A stretch of 64,000 nt of DNA from Methanocalculus taiwanensis (GTDB taxonomy: Archaea > Halobacteriota > Methanomicrobia > Methanomicrobiales > Methanocorpusculaceae). The stretch's first letter is position 1; each line of letters starts with the position of its first letter. The notes beneath the pieces were generated by a model. That model worked only from the letters and a program-made list of their open reading frames with translations, searched no databases and had not been told where the DNA came from. The DNA lies in contig NZ_VOTZ01000002.1 of the NCBI RefSeq assembly GCF_024372745.1, positions 1-64,000 of the forward strand, in the 5' to 3' direction. The position numbers and the translations under genes are program-made. This document shows, in pieces, positions 27,934 to 37,775 of this stretch.

Positions 27934-29579
27934 TTATGACTCCCGATTCATGCTTTGCTGATACCATTATAGAGAATGCCTTAATCTACAATCCATTCGC
28001 CTGTGATTGGATCGAGGATTCTCTTGCTATTAAGGATGGATGTATCCTTGGATTTGGTCCGGAATACCGGGGAGATCGGGTACTTGATCTGAAAGGATCG
28101 CGTATCATCCCGGGACTTATCGATGCCCATCTCCATATCGAAAGCTCCCTTCTCACACCTGCTGAATATGGAAGGCTGATTTTATCACATGGGACCACCA
28201 CGGCTATTGCAGATCCTCATGAGATTGCAAATGTCGCAGGAATAGCCGGTATCCGGGCGATGATGAATGATGCAGGGAGGACACCCCTTGACATCTTCTT
28301 TATGCTCCCCTCGTGCGTTCCTGCAACACCCATGGATTGTGCCGGTGCCACCCTTACAGCAGGCGATCTGATGGATCTTATTGGGGATCCAAATGTTCTG
28401 GGCCTTGGAGAGATGATGAACGTCCCTGGCGTCCTTCTAAATGACCCTGATGTTGTTGCCAAACTTCAGCTCTGCAAAATTGTTGACGGGCATGCGCCGA
28501 TGCTTTCAGGTGCCGCCCTCGATCACTATATCAGATCGGGCATCCAGAGCGATCATGAGTGTATAACGCTCAAAGAAGCAGAGGAAAAGCTCAGAAAAGG
28601 GATGTATATCTTTATGAGAGAGGGTGCTGCCGCACGAAACCTTCGGGATCTTTCCCCGCTTGCGAACTGCCGGACAGCACCCAGGTGTGCATTTGCTACC
28701 GATGACCGACATGCGGATATGCTTAATACTGCGGGATCCATCGATGACTGTATCAGTATTGCCATTGAATCAGGTATCCCGCTAGAAATAGCTCTCAGAA
28801 TGGCAACTCTTACTCCGGCAGAGCGGTTTGGCCTGCATGACCGTGGCGCACTATCTCCCGGTCGGATAGCAGATTTTATCGTTCTTGAAGACTCCTCACT
28901 TTTTTCTGTGAAGAGATTTTTTAAGAATGGAATTGAGATCACTCATCTCCCCTATTCTCCGCCAGCTCCTCTTGTAACAACCTTCAATTGCCGCCTTCCG
29001 CAAAAAGAAGATCTGGCTATAAAAGGAATTGGGCCTGCACGTGTGATCGGAATCATTCCCGGGCAGATCATGACCTGCGAGGAGATTCACGATCTGATCG
29101 GACATGATCTTCCCAATACCAGATCCGATATTCTAAAAGCCGTAGTCTGCGATCGCTACCATGCAAGCGGCTTTGGGCTTGGTCTCGTCCGCGGCTTCGG
29201 ACTTACTGATGGAGCGCTTGCTGTCAGCGTTTCACATGACTCGCATAATATCATAGCAATCGGTGCTGATGATTCCGATCTTATTTGCGCAATTCATACA
29301 GTTGCAGAACAAAATGGTGCTATGGTTGTTGTTTCAGGTGGTACAAAGACCATCCTTCCACTCCCCTGGGGAGGGATTATGTCAGATCGGCCATATCCTG
29401 AGGTTGTAGATGCTCTTGAGCAACTGGATCAGCATACCCGCTTACTTGGCGCAATAGAAAATCCTTTCATGTACCTCTCGTTCCTTGCTTTAACCGTTAT
29501 TCCAAAGCTAAGGCTTACCGAGCGGGGCCTCTTTGATAATACCTCATTTAATTATACGGATTTGTTTGTACAGGAATAG
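27930..29579 (+). CDS. ade: adenine deaminase
   Basis: A 549-residue amidohydrolase that converts adenine to hypoxanthine in purine salvage. The metal motif DAHLHIESS, HGTTTAIADPHEIANV, VDGHAP, FATDDRHADML and PGRIADFIVL are those of the bacterial/archaeal Ade family, followed by the family-specific C-terminal domain (HNIIAIGADDSDL, VVSGGTKTILPLPWGG). The ATG at 27930 overlaps the lipoprotein stop by four bases; a second ATG two codons later is possible. Confidence 0.95.
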   Translation: MIMTPDSCFADTIIENALIYNPFACDWIEDSLAIKDGCILGFGPEYRGDRVLDLKGSRIIPGLIDAHLHIESSLLTPAEYGRLILSHGTTTAIADPHEIANVAGIAGIRAMMNDAGRTPLDIFFMLPSCVPATPMDCAGATLTAGDLMDLIGDPNVLGLGEMMNVPGVLLNDPDVVAKLQLCKIVDGHAPMLSGAALDHYIRSGIQSDHECITLKEAEEKLRKGMYIFMREGAAARNLRDLSPLANCRTAPRCAFATDDRHADMLNTAGSIDDCISIAIESGIPLEIALRMATLTPAERFGLHDRGALSPGRIADFIVLEDSSLFSVKRFFKNGIEITHLPYSPPAPLVTTFNCRLPQKEDLAIKGIGPARVIGIIPGQIMTCEEIHDLIGHDLPNTRSDILKAVVCDRYHASGFGLGLVRGFGLTDGALAVSVSHDSHNIIAIGADDSDLICAIHTVAEQNGAMVVVSGGTKTILPLPWGGIMSDRPYPEVVDALEQLDQHTRLLGAIENPFMYLSFLALTVIPKLRLTERGLFDNTSFNYTDLFVQE

Positions 29580-29651
29580 TTGTGGAGTTGTATTACACAA
29601 CTCTTATCTATATGTATTGTTTATCATTTCAACAGAACGGAGTTATCAATT

Positions 29652-30056
29652 ATGGCAATTATTGATGAGAAACTCAAAGAGGCAATTGCTGCCGTGGGCA
29701 TCCTTCCCCTGGCTACCGCATCAAAGGATGGTATTCCAAATGTCGCACCTATGGGAAGCGTCTGGATTATTGATGAGAAGACAATCTGGATTGGCGATAA
29801 TTTCATGAAGAAAACGCTTCAGAATGTCCTTGAGAATCCTCATGCTGCTCTTTATGTCTGGAGCCGTGAGATCGGTGGATGCACTCAGCTCAAATGTGAT
29901 GTCATAGTCGAAAAGAGTGGGGAAAATGTAGAGAAGATGCGGGCGATGCTTCATGAAAACAAGCCCAACCTCTCTGGAAAGTCCCTTCTTATCCTCACTG
30001 TTACTGAGATTTATGACTGTGCCCCGGGACCGAATGCCGGAGCACTTAAACAGTAA
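29652..30056 (+). CDS. pyridoxamine 5'-phosphate oxidase-like flavin protein
   Basis: A 134-residue split-barrel protein of the PNPOx-like family (GILPLATASKDGIPNVAPMG, then KTLQNVLENPHAALYVW), which binds FMN or F420. Such short archaeal members are uncharacterised reductases, so the PNPOx name describes the fold only. The ATG at 29652 has CGGAG nine bases upstream; 24 earlier codons in the frame are excluded. It ends one base from the argG stop on the other strand. Confidence 0.85.
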   Translation: MAIIDEKLKEAIAAVGILPLATASKDGIPNVAPMGSVWIIDEKTIWIGDNFMKKTLQNVLENPHAALYVWSREIGGCTQLKCDVIVEKSGENVEKMRAMLHENKPNLSGKSLLILTVTEIYDCAPGPNAGALKQ

Positions 30057-30057
30057 C

Positions 30058-31236
30058 CTATTTTTTTGGGATCATTCGTGCCTGAAGGCCGAAGAAGACC
30101 GAGTATCCCACAGCATGTGCCTGATCAAGGGTTGTACTGTCAAATGAGACGAGATCATCAGAGTAGATCGCATCTGGAGATGAACGCCCGAGTATACGGA
30201 TATTGCCTTTGAAAAGTTCAAGATCGACAATCCCATTCACACGAATCTGGGTTGTGTCAATAAAGGCATTCAGTGCGTGATAGAGTGGCTCGTGGACAAG
30301 GCCCATATATGCAAGTTCCGACCATTTCTCATCGACTGAGACCTTAAATGCAAGTTCCTGCCGCGTCAGACAGAGGCGTTCGAGATCCTTGTGTGCTGCT
30401 AAAATCACAGTGGCTGCCGGATGCTCATAGTTCTCCCGTGCTTTCAGGCCGAGGATACGGTCTTCCACCATGTCGTTCCTGCCGATCCCATGCCTGCCAG
30501 CGATCACGTTCATTTTCCTGATAAGAGATATGCCGTCCATTGCTTCGCCGTTGATTGCAACCGGCACTCCTTCTGCAAACTCAATTGTGATCGCCTCAGG
30601 AGTATCGGGGGCATCACGGGGATTTGTTGTCCAATGGTAGATTTCATCCGGGGGATGGTATGCCGGATCTTCAAGCCGTCCTCCTTCGATGCTCCGGCTC
30701 CAGATATTCTCATCAATACTCCATGGCTTATCTTTCACAACAGGTACCGGGATATTATGCTCTTTGGCATAGTCAATCTCCCATTCACGGGTGAGGTTCA
30801 TCTCCCGCATCGGGGCAATGATCTCATATCCATGCAGCCTGAAGATGAAATCAAACCTGAGCTGATCGTTTCCTTTCCCTGTGCAGCCATGGGCGACAGC
30901 AAGCGCCCCTTCTTTCCTGGCAATCGCCACCGTCTCCTCGGCAATCAGTGGGCGTGCAAGGGATGTTCCCATCGGATAGCCTTCATAAGAGCCATTTGCC
31001 TTGATTGCCGGGAAAATATGGTTCTTAACAAACTTTTCAGTTGCATCGATGGTATAGTGGCGATCAGCAATCAGCTCGCCTTTGTCTGTTGCCATCTTCA
31101 CTTCATCTTCCGGTTGGCCGACATCTACTGCGACGGTAACGACACGATCATATCCATACCGCTCCTTTAACAAAGGAACGCAGATGGACGTGTCAAGACC
31201 CCCGGAAAAGGATAATACTACAGTTTTCTCTGACAT
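30058..31236 (-). CDS. argG: argininosuccinate synthase
   Basis: A 392-residue enzyme that condenses citrulline and aspartate, using ATP, in arginine synthesis. The PP-loop SFSGGLDTS at residues 8-16 binds [33 protein letters not shown] and [14 protein letters not shown] are family signatures. The start is ATG at 31236 ([13 protein letters not shown]); 30 in-frame upstream codons lie over the divergent lipoprotein leader. carA and carB, which supply carbamoyl phosphate for the same pathway, lie about 2 kb away. Confidence 0.96.
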   Translation of the reverse strand: MSEKTVVLSFSGGLDTSICVPLLKERYGYDRVVTVAVDVGQPEDEVKMATDKGELIADRHYTIDATEKFVKNHIFPAIKANGSYEGYPMGTSLARPLIAEETVAIARKEGALAVAHGCTGKGNDQLRFDFIFRLHGYEIIAPMREMNLTREWEIDYAKEHNIPVPVVKDKPWSIDENIWSRSIEGGRLEDPAYHPPDEIYHWTTNPRDAPDTPEAITIEFAEGVPVAINGEAMDGISLIRKMNVIAGRHGIGRNDMVEDRILGLKARENYEHPAATVILAAHKDLERLCLTRQELAFKVSVDEKWSELAYMGLVHEPLYHALNAFIDTTQIRVNGIVDLELFKGNIRILGRSSPDAIYSDDLVSFDSTTLDQAHAVGYSVFFGLQARMIPKK

Positions 31237-31364
31237 GGTAACACATTGATCCTTTCCAGTATAGTAATCTTTCAAAAGCAATGAGCCTTCTTCTTCGGAA
31301 CCCCGGCAGGCATACTGTTCTGCCACAAAAGCTTTCTTTACATTCGATCACTACTACTAATCAA

Positions 31365-31967
31365 ATGACTGTAGCCACTCACAAGATTGGAGCAATTCTT
31401 CTATTGACGCTTGCAGCAGTACTTGTCTCAGGGTGCACTTTCGGTACAACGCCGCTCGATGAGATACAAAAGCATGTAACTCTGGCAAATGACGCACTTG
31501 AGGAGCTCAGCATTATTGGGGGACAGACAAGTACTTACACTCTGGAAGATGAACTCTTCCTGATCGATCAGATCTTTTATGAAATGGAGGAGATCCCGGA
31601 AGAGAATGAGGAGATGATGGCACGGTATGCTGCATACCGCATCTGGACAGATGCTCTCCGATCAGCCAGCTCAATCATTGGTCGTGATTACCAATCCTAT
31701 ACCGCACATCTGAAGAGGGCAGCCCAGCATTATGATTCATTTAACTATATCGGGTGGAGGCAGGAGCTTGACGAAGCTGGAAATGTTATAACAACGATGG
31801 AGAGGAATGCCCTTTCTGCCGCCTACAGCCTTGATGAGATCCCTGATGGGATATTGTCTACCAAAGAGCAGACAGAACTTCTGAGGACGCGGGCTGCGAT
31901 CATGAAGATATACCAGGAGTTGCCAGTACTCAGAAACGAACTCTCTTCAGCGATTCAGGCAACCTAA
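31365..31967 (+). CDS. lipoprotein with a helical outer domain
   Basis: A 200-residue protein. After MTVATHK comes a signal peptide ending in the lipobox LVSGC (Cys at about 24). The mature part is almost all alpha-helical, acidic, with heptad-like stretches (LANDALEELS, EEMMARYAAYRIW). No family is recognised. ATG at 31365; the longer frame from 31281 overlaps the argG leader and lacks a proper signal start. It lies 75 bases before the next anchored protein on the same strand. Confidence 0.72.
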   Translation: MTVATHKIGAILLLTLAAVLVSGCTFGTTPLDEIQKHVTLANDALEELSIIGGQTSTYTLEDELFLIDQIFYEMEEIPEENEEMMARYAAYRIWTDALRSASSIIGRDYQSYTAHLKRAAQHYDSFNYIGWRQELDEAGNVITTMERNALSAAYSLDEIPDGILSTKEQTELLRTRAAIMKIYQELPVLRNELSSAIQAT

Positions 31968-32042
31968 ATATAATCTTTACTGACCATCTTTCGATCACTA
32001 TCTTAATCGCAACTCATTTACCTTTAGCATCAGAATACCTGT

Positions 32043-33362
32043 ATGCTCAAGGATGAGATTGTTATCGTTATTGCTGGCATAGCAGTGGTTCTGATCATCA
32101 GTCTTGTCGTACAGCAGCCATCACTTCCCTGGCAAATGAAATCGGAGGAAAATGGTGTAATCCCAACGGATATATACTACGAAACTCCTGGCACTCCAGG
32201 TTATGTGACACAACCCCCTGGCCAGCCCACCTGGGTTGTCAGCCAGCTGCCGGTTGATGATGAAACTCCTCCTTATAGTCCGAAGGAATCTATCCAGCTA
32301 AAAACCCGTGATACCGCCGAGACGTATCGCTGGTATTCAGGAGGTTCATACTATACCTGGACAATCCAGATTCCGGCAAGCCGATATAACTATTTTGCCA
32401 TTTTGCCTCGTGATAAGCCGGGTCCGGAAGATTATGTCATGTCAGATCGGGGAAGAGCAGAACTCCATCTGATTATTGAAGATTTTATCTCACTTGCAGC
32501 GTCACGGAAACTGAATGAAAACCAGAGGCGCGATCTCATCATCTCATTTGTACAATCTCTTCCCAATAACCACTGGGGGGCGGTGAGGGATTATGATGAT
32601 TATCCAAAGTATCCATTGCAGACTCTCTATGATGGCGGTGGTGACAGCCAGGATACAACCATTTTACTTGCTTCACTCCTCAATCTTCTGAATTATCAGG
32701 CATCACTCTTTGAGACACCGCGCCATTATGCAGTTCTCCTCCCATTGACTGAAGCGGATAAAGCAAATAATCTGGTCTATGTGTATCAGAAGGATGCGAA
32801 TACTATTCTAAAAGGAAATTATCTGGATGAGGATAACAATATCCGCGATTATTATCAGAACAGGCCGGATGTTATCAAGAGCAGCTATGTATATATCGAA
32901 TCAAATATCCCGGGTTATCCGATCGGGACACTCCCCGCTCAGTTCAGGAGTGTCTTCGTACAAAGCCTCTACGATGTTAATTACCACCCAATGCGGCCTA
33001 TCGAGGGTGCTGCTATACTTAATCCTATCAGAACCCCTGATGCCGATCTACGTTTCAATGCCCGCCTGATACATTATGACCAGCTATATGCCTATTACCA
33101 GATCTATTGTACAATTACAAGCACCGGAACCGGGATTGCCCGAGATCTCAACGTTGCGATGACCGCTCGTCCGGCACACAGGACTGATACGTCATGGATA
33201 TTCAGCTACCCTGTACCAGTTCCGGCAATCCCGGAAGGCGAGACCCGCTTTATCGAAGGTACCGTGCAGATACCACGAAATTCGGTGGCTGAGATTGAAT
33301 GTATACTAAGCGGACCCGGCATCACCCCGAAAGAGCGGGTGAGTGAGACATTTTCAAGCTGA
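32043..33362 (+). CDS. membrane-anchored transglutaminase-like protein with Cys-to-Ser change
   Basis: A 439-residue protein with one N-terminal membrane anchor (residues 5-25) containing the string IAVVLIISLVVQQPS found also in the gene at 25575. A linker rich in Pro/Thr/Gln leads to a transglutaminase-like domain (about 135-290): YPLQTLYDGGGDSQDTTILL is followed by the histidine region PRHYAVLLP. The usual GDCxD nucleophile is Ser202 (codon AGC at 32646-32648). The C-terminal 100 residues look like a beta-sandwich. It may be a non-catalytic binder, or use serine. ATG at 32043, with no Shine-Dalgarno site. Confidence 0.8.
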   Translation: MLKDEIVIVIAGIAVVLIISLVVQQPSLPWQMKSEENGVIPTDIYYETPGTPGYVTQPPGQPTWVVSQLPVDDETPPYSPKESIQLKTRDTAETYRWYSGGSYYTWTIQIPASRYNYFAILPRDKPGPEDYVMSDRGRAELHLIIEDFISLAASRKLNENQRRDLIISFVQSLPNNHWGAVRDYDDYPKYPLQTLYDGGGDSQDTTILLASLLNLLNYQASLFETPRHYAVLLPLTEADKANNLVYVYQKDANTILKGNYLDEDNNIRDYYQNRPDVIKSSYVYIESNIPGYPIGTLPAQFRSVFVQSLYDVNYHPMRPIEGAAILNPIRTPDADLRFNARLIHYDQLYAYYQIYCTITSTGTGIARDLNVAMTARPAHRTDTSWIFSYPVPVPAIPEGETRFIEGTVQIPRNSVAEIECILSGPGITPKERVSETFSS

Positions 33363-33394
33363 TAGAAAAAAGAATGTAGGCAGATTTGCCCTTT

Positions 33395-36300
33395 CTATCG
33401 AAGATAGAATCCAAGCGGTTCAATGGTTGTTTCATTCTTTTTATATGCCTCAATTGCCATTGCTGCAGCATCGGCTGCGGGTATAGTTGTGATGTAGGGA
33501 ATCCCATAATCAACAGCAATACGCATGATCTGATAATGATCCTGGCGTGAACTTTTATCTGAAGGGGTATTGATGATCAGCTGGATCTCACCTCTCCGCA
33601 TCATATCAATGGCATTTGGCGATCCTTCCTGCACTTTCCGGACAAGGTTCATTCTGATGCCGGCCTGAGTGAGGAACTGGACTGTGCCTGAAGTGCCGTA
33701 GAGTTCAAGCCCGAGATCCTGTAGCTTTTGTGCAATTGGTATACTGACCTCCTTCTGGTCATCATTAACAGAGATGAAGACCCGGCCCTGGAGGGGAAGT
33801 GTATTCTCTGCAGCAAGGCTTGCTTTGAAGAAGGCACGGCCAAAGTCATAATCAATCCCCATTACCTCTCCGGTACTCTTCATCTCCGGGCCAAGTACCG
33901 CATCAACGCCCGGAAGTTTATTGAAGGGGAGAAGAACCTCTTTTACTGCCACATGACGGATTTCTCGTTCTGCAATCCCGATCTCATTTATCGTTTCCCC
34001 GAGCATGATTCGTGCAGCGATCTTGGCAAGTGGAATGCCGGTTGCCTTTGAGACGAATGGTACCGTTCTGCTTGCACGCGGATTGGCTTCAAGAACATAG
34101 ATCTTGTTATTCTGTATCGCATACTGAATATTGATGAGACCGACTACTCCAAGGCCAAGGGCGAGTTTCCGTGTGTATTCCCTGACTGTGGCAATTGTTT
34201 CTGTATCGAGCGACTGTGTCGGAATGACACAGGCCGAATCTCCGGAATGAACGCCTGCCTCTTCGATATGCTCCATTATCCCGCCGATAAGCACATCGTT
34301 TCCATCACAGACTGCATCAACATCGAGTTCGACGGCATCCTGGAGGAATCGGTCAATTAAAACAGGATGCTGCCTGCTGACACGCACCGCCTCCTTGATG
34401 TAGGTTTTCAGCTCGATATCATCATGCACAAGCTCCATTGCCCGTCCTCCAAGGACATATGAGGGGCGTACCAGAACCGGATAGCCGATCCTGTTTGCGA
34501 TAGAAAACGCCTCCTCTTCAGAATAGGCAGATCCATTTGCCGGGCTTGGGATCTGTAGCTTCTCAAGGAGGATACTGAACCGGTCACGATCTTCTGCAAT
34601 ATCCATTGCATCAGGGCTGGTTCCAAGTATGCGGGTGGAAAGGCCCAGCCGTTTGATCTCCTCATGAATTGGAATGGTGAGGTTAACTGAGTTCTGCCCG
34701 CCAAACTGAACCATCACACCAAAATAGTTATCTTTCCTGAGAATGTTCATCACATCCTCAAGCTGCATCGGCTCAAAGAAGAGCCGGTCAGAGGTGTCGA
34801 AATCTGTTGATACAGTTTCAGGATTGTTATTGACGACATGCACTTCAACACCGCGTTCCCGGAGTGCTACAATGGCATGGACTGTACAATAATCAAACTC
34901 TATCCCCTGCCCAATCCTGATAGGGCCTGAACCAAGGATCAGGATTTTCTTCGTATCATTCCGTGTGAGTTCACATCCGGTCTCCCATGTAGAATAATAA
35001 TATGGGGTGCTTGCCGGGAATTCCGCTGCACATGTATCGACCATCTTATAGGTAGGATCCCCGCATATTGCCTCAATCTCAGGGATAGTTTTTCCGGTGA
35101 ATCCTGAGAGCTCGGTATTTGAAAAGCCATAGATTTTGGCCTGCTGTAATTCTTTGTCCGTTGATACAGGAGTGAGGGACTGTTCAATCTGAACAATATG
35201 CCTGATCTTTTCAAGGAAGAAGGGTTCAATTGCGGTGAGTGCGTGTATCTCATCAATTGAGAGGCCGATCCTGAATGCATCGAAGAGTGCCGCGAACCGC
35301 TCATCGGTCGGGCGTTGGAGGATCATGCGGATCTCGTCGGGGTTGGTGTGTGAAATGATATCGGTATCAATCGAACGGAGTGCTTTTTTAAAGCTCTCCT
35401 CAAGTGTGCGCCCTATTGCCATAACCTCCCCGGTGCTCTTCATTGCTGTTGTGAGTGATCGGTCTGCGGTCTTGAATTTATCAAATGGCCAGCGCGGAAC
35501 CTTGACTACCACATAATCGATCGATGGCTCAAATGATGCAGGCGTACATCCTGTGACGGTATTTATGATCTCATCCAGCCTCATGCCGATTGCAATCTTT
35601 GCGGTTACACGTGCGATCGGGTAACCGGTTGCCTTGGATGCGAGGGCAGATGAACGCGATACCCGGGGATTTACCTCGATAACCCGATAATCTCCATCTT
35701 TAAAGGCAAACTGGACATTACAGCCGCCCTGTACCCCAAGGGCCCTGATGATCTTGATCGACGCTGTCCTGAGCATCTGGTACTCATCGTCACGGAGTGT
35801 CAGGATGGGTGCGACAACAACGCTCTCTCCGGTATGGACGCCCATCGGATCGACATTCTCCATACCACAGATGATGATGCAGGTATCTGCGGCATCGCGC
35901 ATCACCTCAAATTCGATCTCATTCCATCCTTTGACACTCTCTTCAACAAGTACCTGCCGTATTCTGGAACGGGATAACCCCATCTCAACGATCCGTCGAA
36001 GTTCCTCTTCATTGGTTGCAACGCCCCCGCCAGAGCCACCAAGCGTATAGGCAGGACGGATGATGGCAGGGAGCCCCACAACGTTGAGCGCTTCATCTAT
36101 CTGGCTGAGATCTGTCAGGATCATCGATTTTGGCACAGGCTCGTTGATCCGGTTCATGAGGTCGCGGAACTTCTCCCGGTCTTCACCCATGTAAATGGCA
36201 TCGAGCGGGGTTCCGAGGATCTCAACACCTTCAAGTGCCCCAATCTCTGCAAGCTCGGCGGTAAGGTTCAACCCTGTCTGTCCGCCAAGACCGCTTAATA

Positions 36301-36556
36301 TTCCGTCAGGCTTCTCCTTCTGGATGATCTTTGCTATAATATCAGCTTTCAATGGTTCTACATAGACGACATCCGCTGTCTCCGGATCTGTCTGAATTGT
36401 TGCAGGATTGGAGTTGACCAGGACAACCGAGAGCCCTTCTTCCCGAAGTGCCCTGCATGCCTGTGTTCCAGAAAAATCGAACTCAGCTGCCTGACCGATC
36501 TGGATAGGGCCTGATCCGATCAGCAGCACTTTGTGAATATGAGGTAATTTAGGCAT
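33395..36556 (-). CDS. carB: carbamoyl-phosphate synthase, large subunit
   Basis: A 1053-residue synthetase that makes carbamoyl phosphate from bicarbonate, ammonia and two ATP for pyrimidines and arginine. Two homologous ATP-grasp halves are visible (LLIGSGPIQIGQAAEFD at the start, LILGSGPIRIGQGIEFD near residue 545; each with EVNPRVSRSSALASKATG or EANPRASRTVPFVSKATG), then the C-terminal MGS-like allosteric domain (from about 925). The ATG at 36556 overlaps the carA end by eight bases. Length is normal. Confidence 0.97.
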   Translation of the reverse strand: MPKLPHIHKVLLIGSGPIQIGQAAEFDFSGTQACRALREEGLSVVLVNSNPATIQTDPETADVVYVEPLKADIIAKIIQKEKPDGILSGLGGQTGLNLTAELAEIGALEGVEILGTPLDAIYMGEDREKFRDLMNRINEPVPKSMILTDLSQIDEALNVVGLPAIIRPAYTLGGSGGGVATNEEELRRIVEMGLSRSRIRQVLVEESVKGWNEIEFEVMRDAADTCIIICGMENVDPMGVHTGESVVVAPILTLRDDEYQMLRTASIKIIRALGVQGGCNVQFAFKDGDYRVIEVNPRVSRSSALASKATGYPIARVTAKIAIGMRLDEIINTVTGCTPASFEPSIDYVVVKVPRWPFDKFKTADRSLTTAMKSTGEVMAIGRTLEESFKKALRSIDTDIISHTNPDEIRMILQRPTDERFAALFDAFRIGLSIDEIHALTAIEPFFLEKIRHIVQIEQSLTPVSTDKELQQAKIYGFSNTELSGFTGKTIPEIEAICGDPTYKMVDTCAAEFPASTPYYYSTWETGCELTRNDTKKILILGSGPIRIGQGIEFDYCTVHAIVALRERGVEVHVVNNNPETVSTDFDTSDRLFFEPMQLEDVMNILRKDNYFGVMVQFGGQNSVNLTIPIHEEIKRLGLSTRILGTSPDAMDIAEDRDRFSILLEKLQIPSPANGSAYSEEEAFSIANRIGYPVLVRPSYVLGGRAMELVHDDIELKTYIKEAVRVSRQHPVLIDRFLQDAVELDVDAVCDGNDVLIGGIMEHIEEAGVHSGDSACVIPTQSLDTETIATVREYTRKLALGLGVVGLINIQYAIQNNKIYVLEANPRASRTVPFVSKATGIPLAKIAARIMLGETINEIGIAEREIRHVAVKEVLLPFNKLPGVDAVLGPEMKSTGEVMGIDYDFGRAFFKASLAAENTLPLQGRVFISVNDDQKEVSIPIAQKLQDLGLELYGTSGTVQFLTQAGIRMNLVRKVQEGSPNAIDMMRRGEIQLIINTPSDKSSRQDHYQIMRIAVDYGIPYITTIPAADAAAMAIEAYKKNETTIEPLGFYLR

Positions 36557-37610
36557 CCGGAATGCTCCTGTAGATCATATCAAAGATTGGTTTTTCCGTA
36601 TCGTGAGGGCCGCCATGGGCTTCCGGATGGAACTGTACGCAGAAGATGTTTAAATGGCGGTCAATGAACCCTTCAAGGGTGTTGTCATTGACATTTGTGT
36701 AGCTCACTTCGCACCCCTCCGGGAGTGAGTCGCCATCCACTACATACCCATGATTCTGTGTTGTGATGGATATTGATCCATCACTGCATCGGACCGGCTG
36801 ATTTGATCCCCTGTGCCCGAATTTCAGCTTGTGGGTCTCTCCTCCGAGTGCAAGCGCAAGGATCTGGTTGCCCATGCAGATGCCGAAGATTGGGATCTCC
36901 CCGATATATGATTTGACCGTGTCAATTGCATTGGTTGCCCTTTTGGGATCACCCGGCCCGTTGCTGATAAAGAGTGCCTGGGGCCTGCAGGCATCAATCT
37001 CCTCCCGTGTAGCAGTATAGGGGAAGATATATACATCTGCATCCCGCCGCCGGAGGCTGACGACAATATTCTTCTTCACTCCAAGATCCAGGATTGCGAT
37101 CCTTTTTCCCCGTCCACGGACATGATAGGGATCTGTGCATGTGACTGATTGAATGAGATCCATCTCAGAGATCTGCGGCGCATTTCTGGCCTTCTCAACT
37201 GCATACTCCCCATTATCGTCGCCGACAATGAGTGCTGACCTGAGTGTTCCATGAAGACGAGTGTTGATCGTCAACATCCGTGTGTCGATACCTGATAATC
37301 CATGCAACCCTCGATCTTCAAAAAATGTAATGAGAGAGGGGTTATGTTTGGGTGATCTGCATACCTCATGGGTGATGCATCCACGTGCATGGACGAGAGG
37401 GTTCTGAAAGTTTTTGAAGTCAACACCATAATTGCCGATGAGCGGATATGTGAACATGAGGAGCTGTCCCGCGTAGCTGGGATCGGTCAGCGCCTCCATA
37501 TATCCGGCCATCTGCGTGGTAAAGACCAGTTCTCCTGTGCTTTCCCCTTCAGCACCAAAACCATCTCCTACAAAAAAGGTTCCGTCTTCAAGCCCCAAAA
37601 CCGCCTTCAT
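36549..37610 (-). CDS. carA: carbamoyl-phosphate synthase, small (glutaminase) subunit
   Basis: A 353-residue class I glutamine amidotransferase that delivers ammonia to CarB. The N-terminal CPSase small-chain domain contains VFTTQMAGYMEALTDPSYAGQ, and the GATase domain has FGICMGNQIL (nucleophile Cys) and the catalytic HPEAHGGPHDT. ATG at 37610. It leads the carA-carB operon; the 165 bases upstream contain a hairpin that may end the secFD transcript. Confidence 0.97.
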   Translation of the reverse strand: MKAVLGLEDGTFFVGDGFGAEGESTGELVFTTQMAGYMEALTDPSYAGQLLMFTYPLIGNYGVDFKNFQNPLVHARGCITHEVCRSPKHNPSLITFFEDRGLHGLSGIDTRMLTINTRLHGTLRSALIVGDDNGEYAVEKARNAPQISEMDLIQSVTCTDPYHVRGRGKRIAILDLGVKKNIVVSLRRRDADVYIFPYTATREEIDACRPQALFISNGPGDPKRATNAIDTVKSYIGEIPIFGICMGNQILALALGGETHKLKFGHRGSNQPVRCSDGSISITTQNHGYVVDGDSLPEGCEVSYTNVNDNTLEGFIDRHLNIFCVQFHPEAHGGPHDTEKPIFDMIYRSIPDA

Positions 37611-37726
37611 GAATGACCATAATCATTCTGTTTCTATTATTATTAACAGTGAGGGCAGATTCTTTTATTGAAAATACGATTCTTATCCCATTCTTATTGA
37701 TATATGAAAAATAGAGAGTATTTTGT

Positions 37727-37752
37727 ATAAACGGCATATAAAAGCCGTTTAT
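37727..37752 (-). terminator. inverted repeat between secD and carA
   Basis: ATAAACGGC (37727-37735) and GCCGTTTAT (37744-37752) form a perfect nine-base stem with an eight-base AT-rich loop. Placed 24 bases after the secD stop and 117 before the carA start, it could end the secFD message or act as an operator for carA. No long T-tract follows, so the terminator call is tentative. Confidence 0.45.
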
Positions 37753-37775
37753 TTTTATGCGCGATCAAAAAAGGG

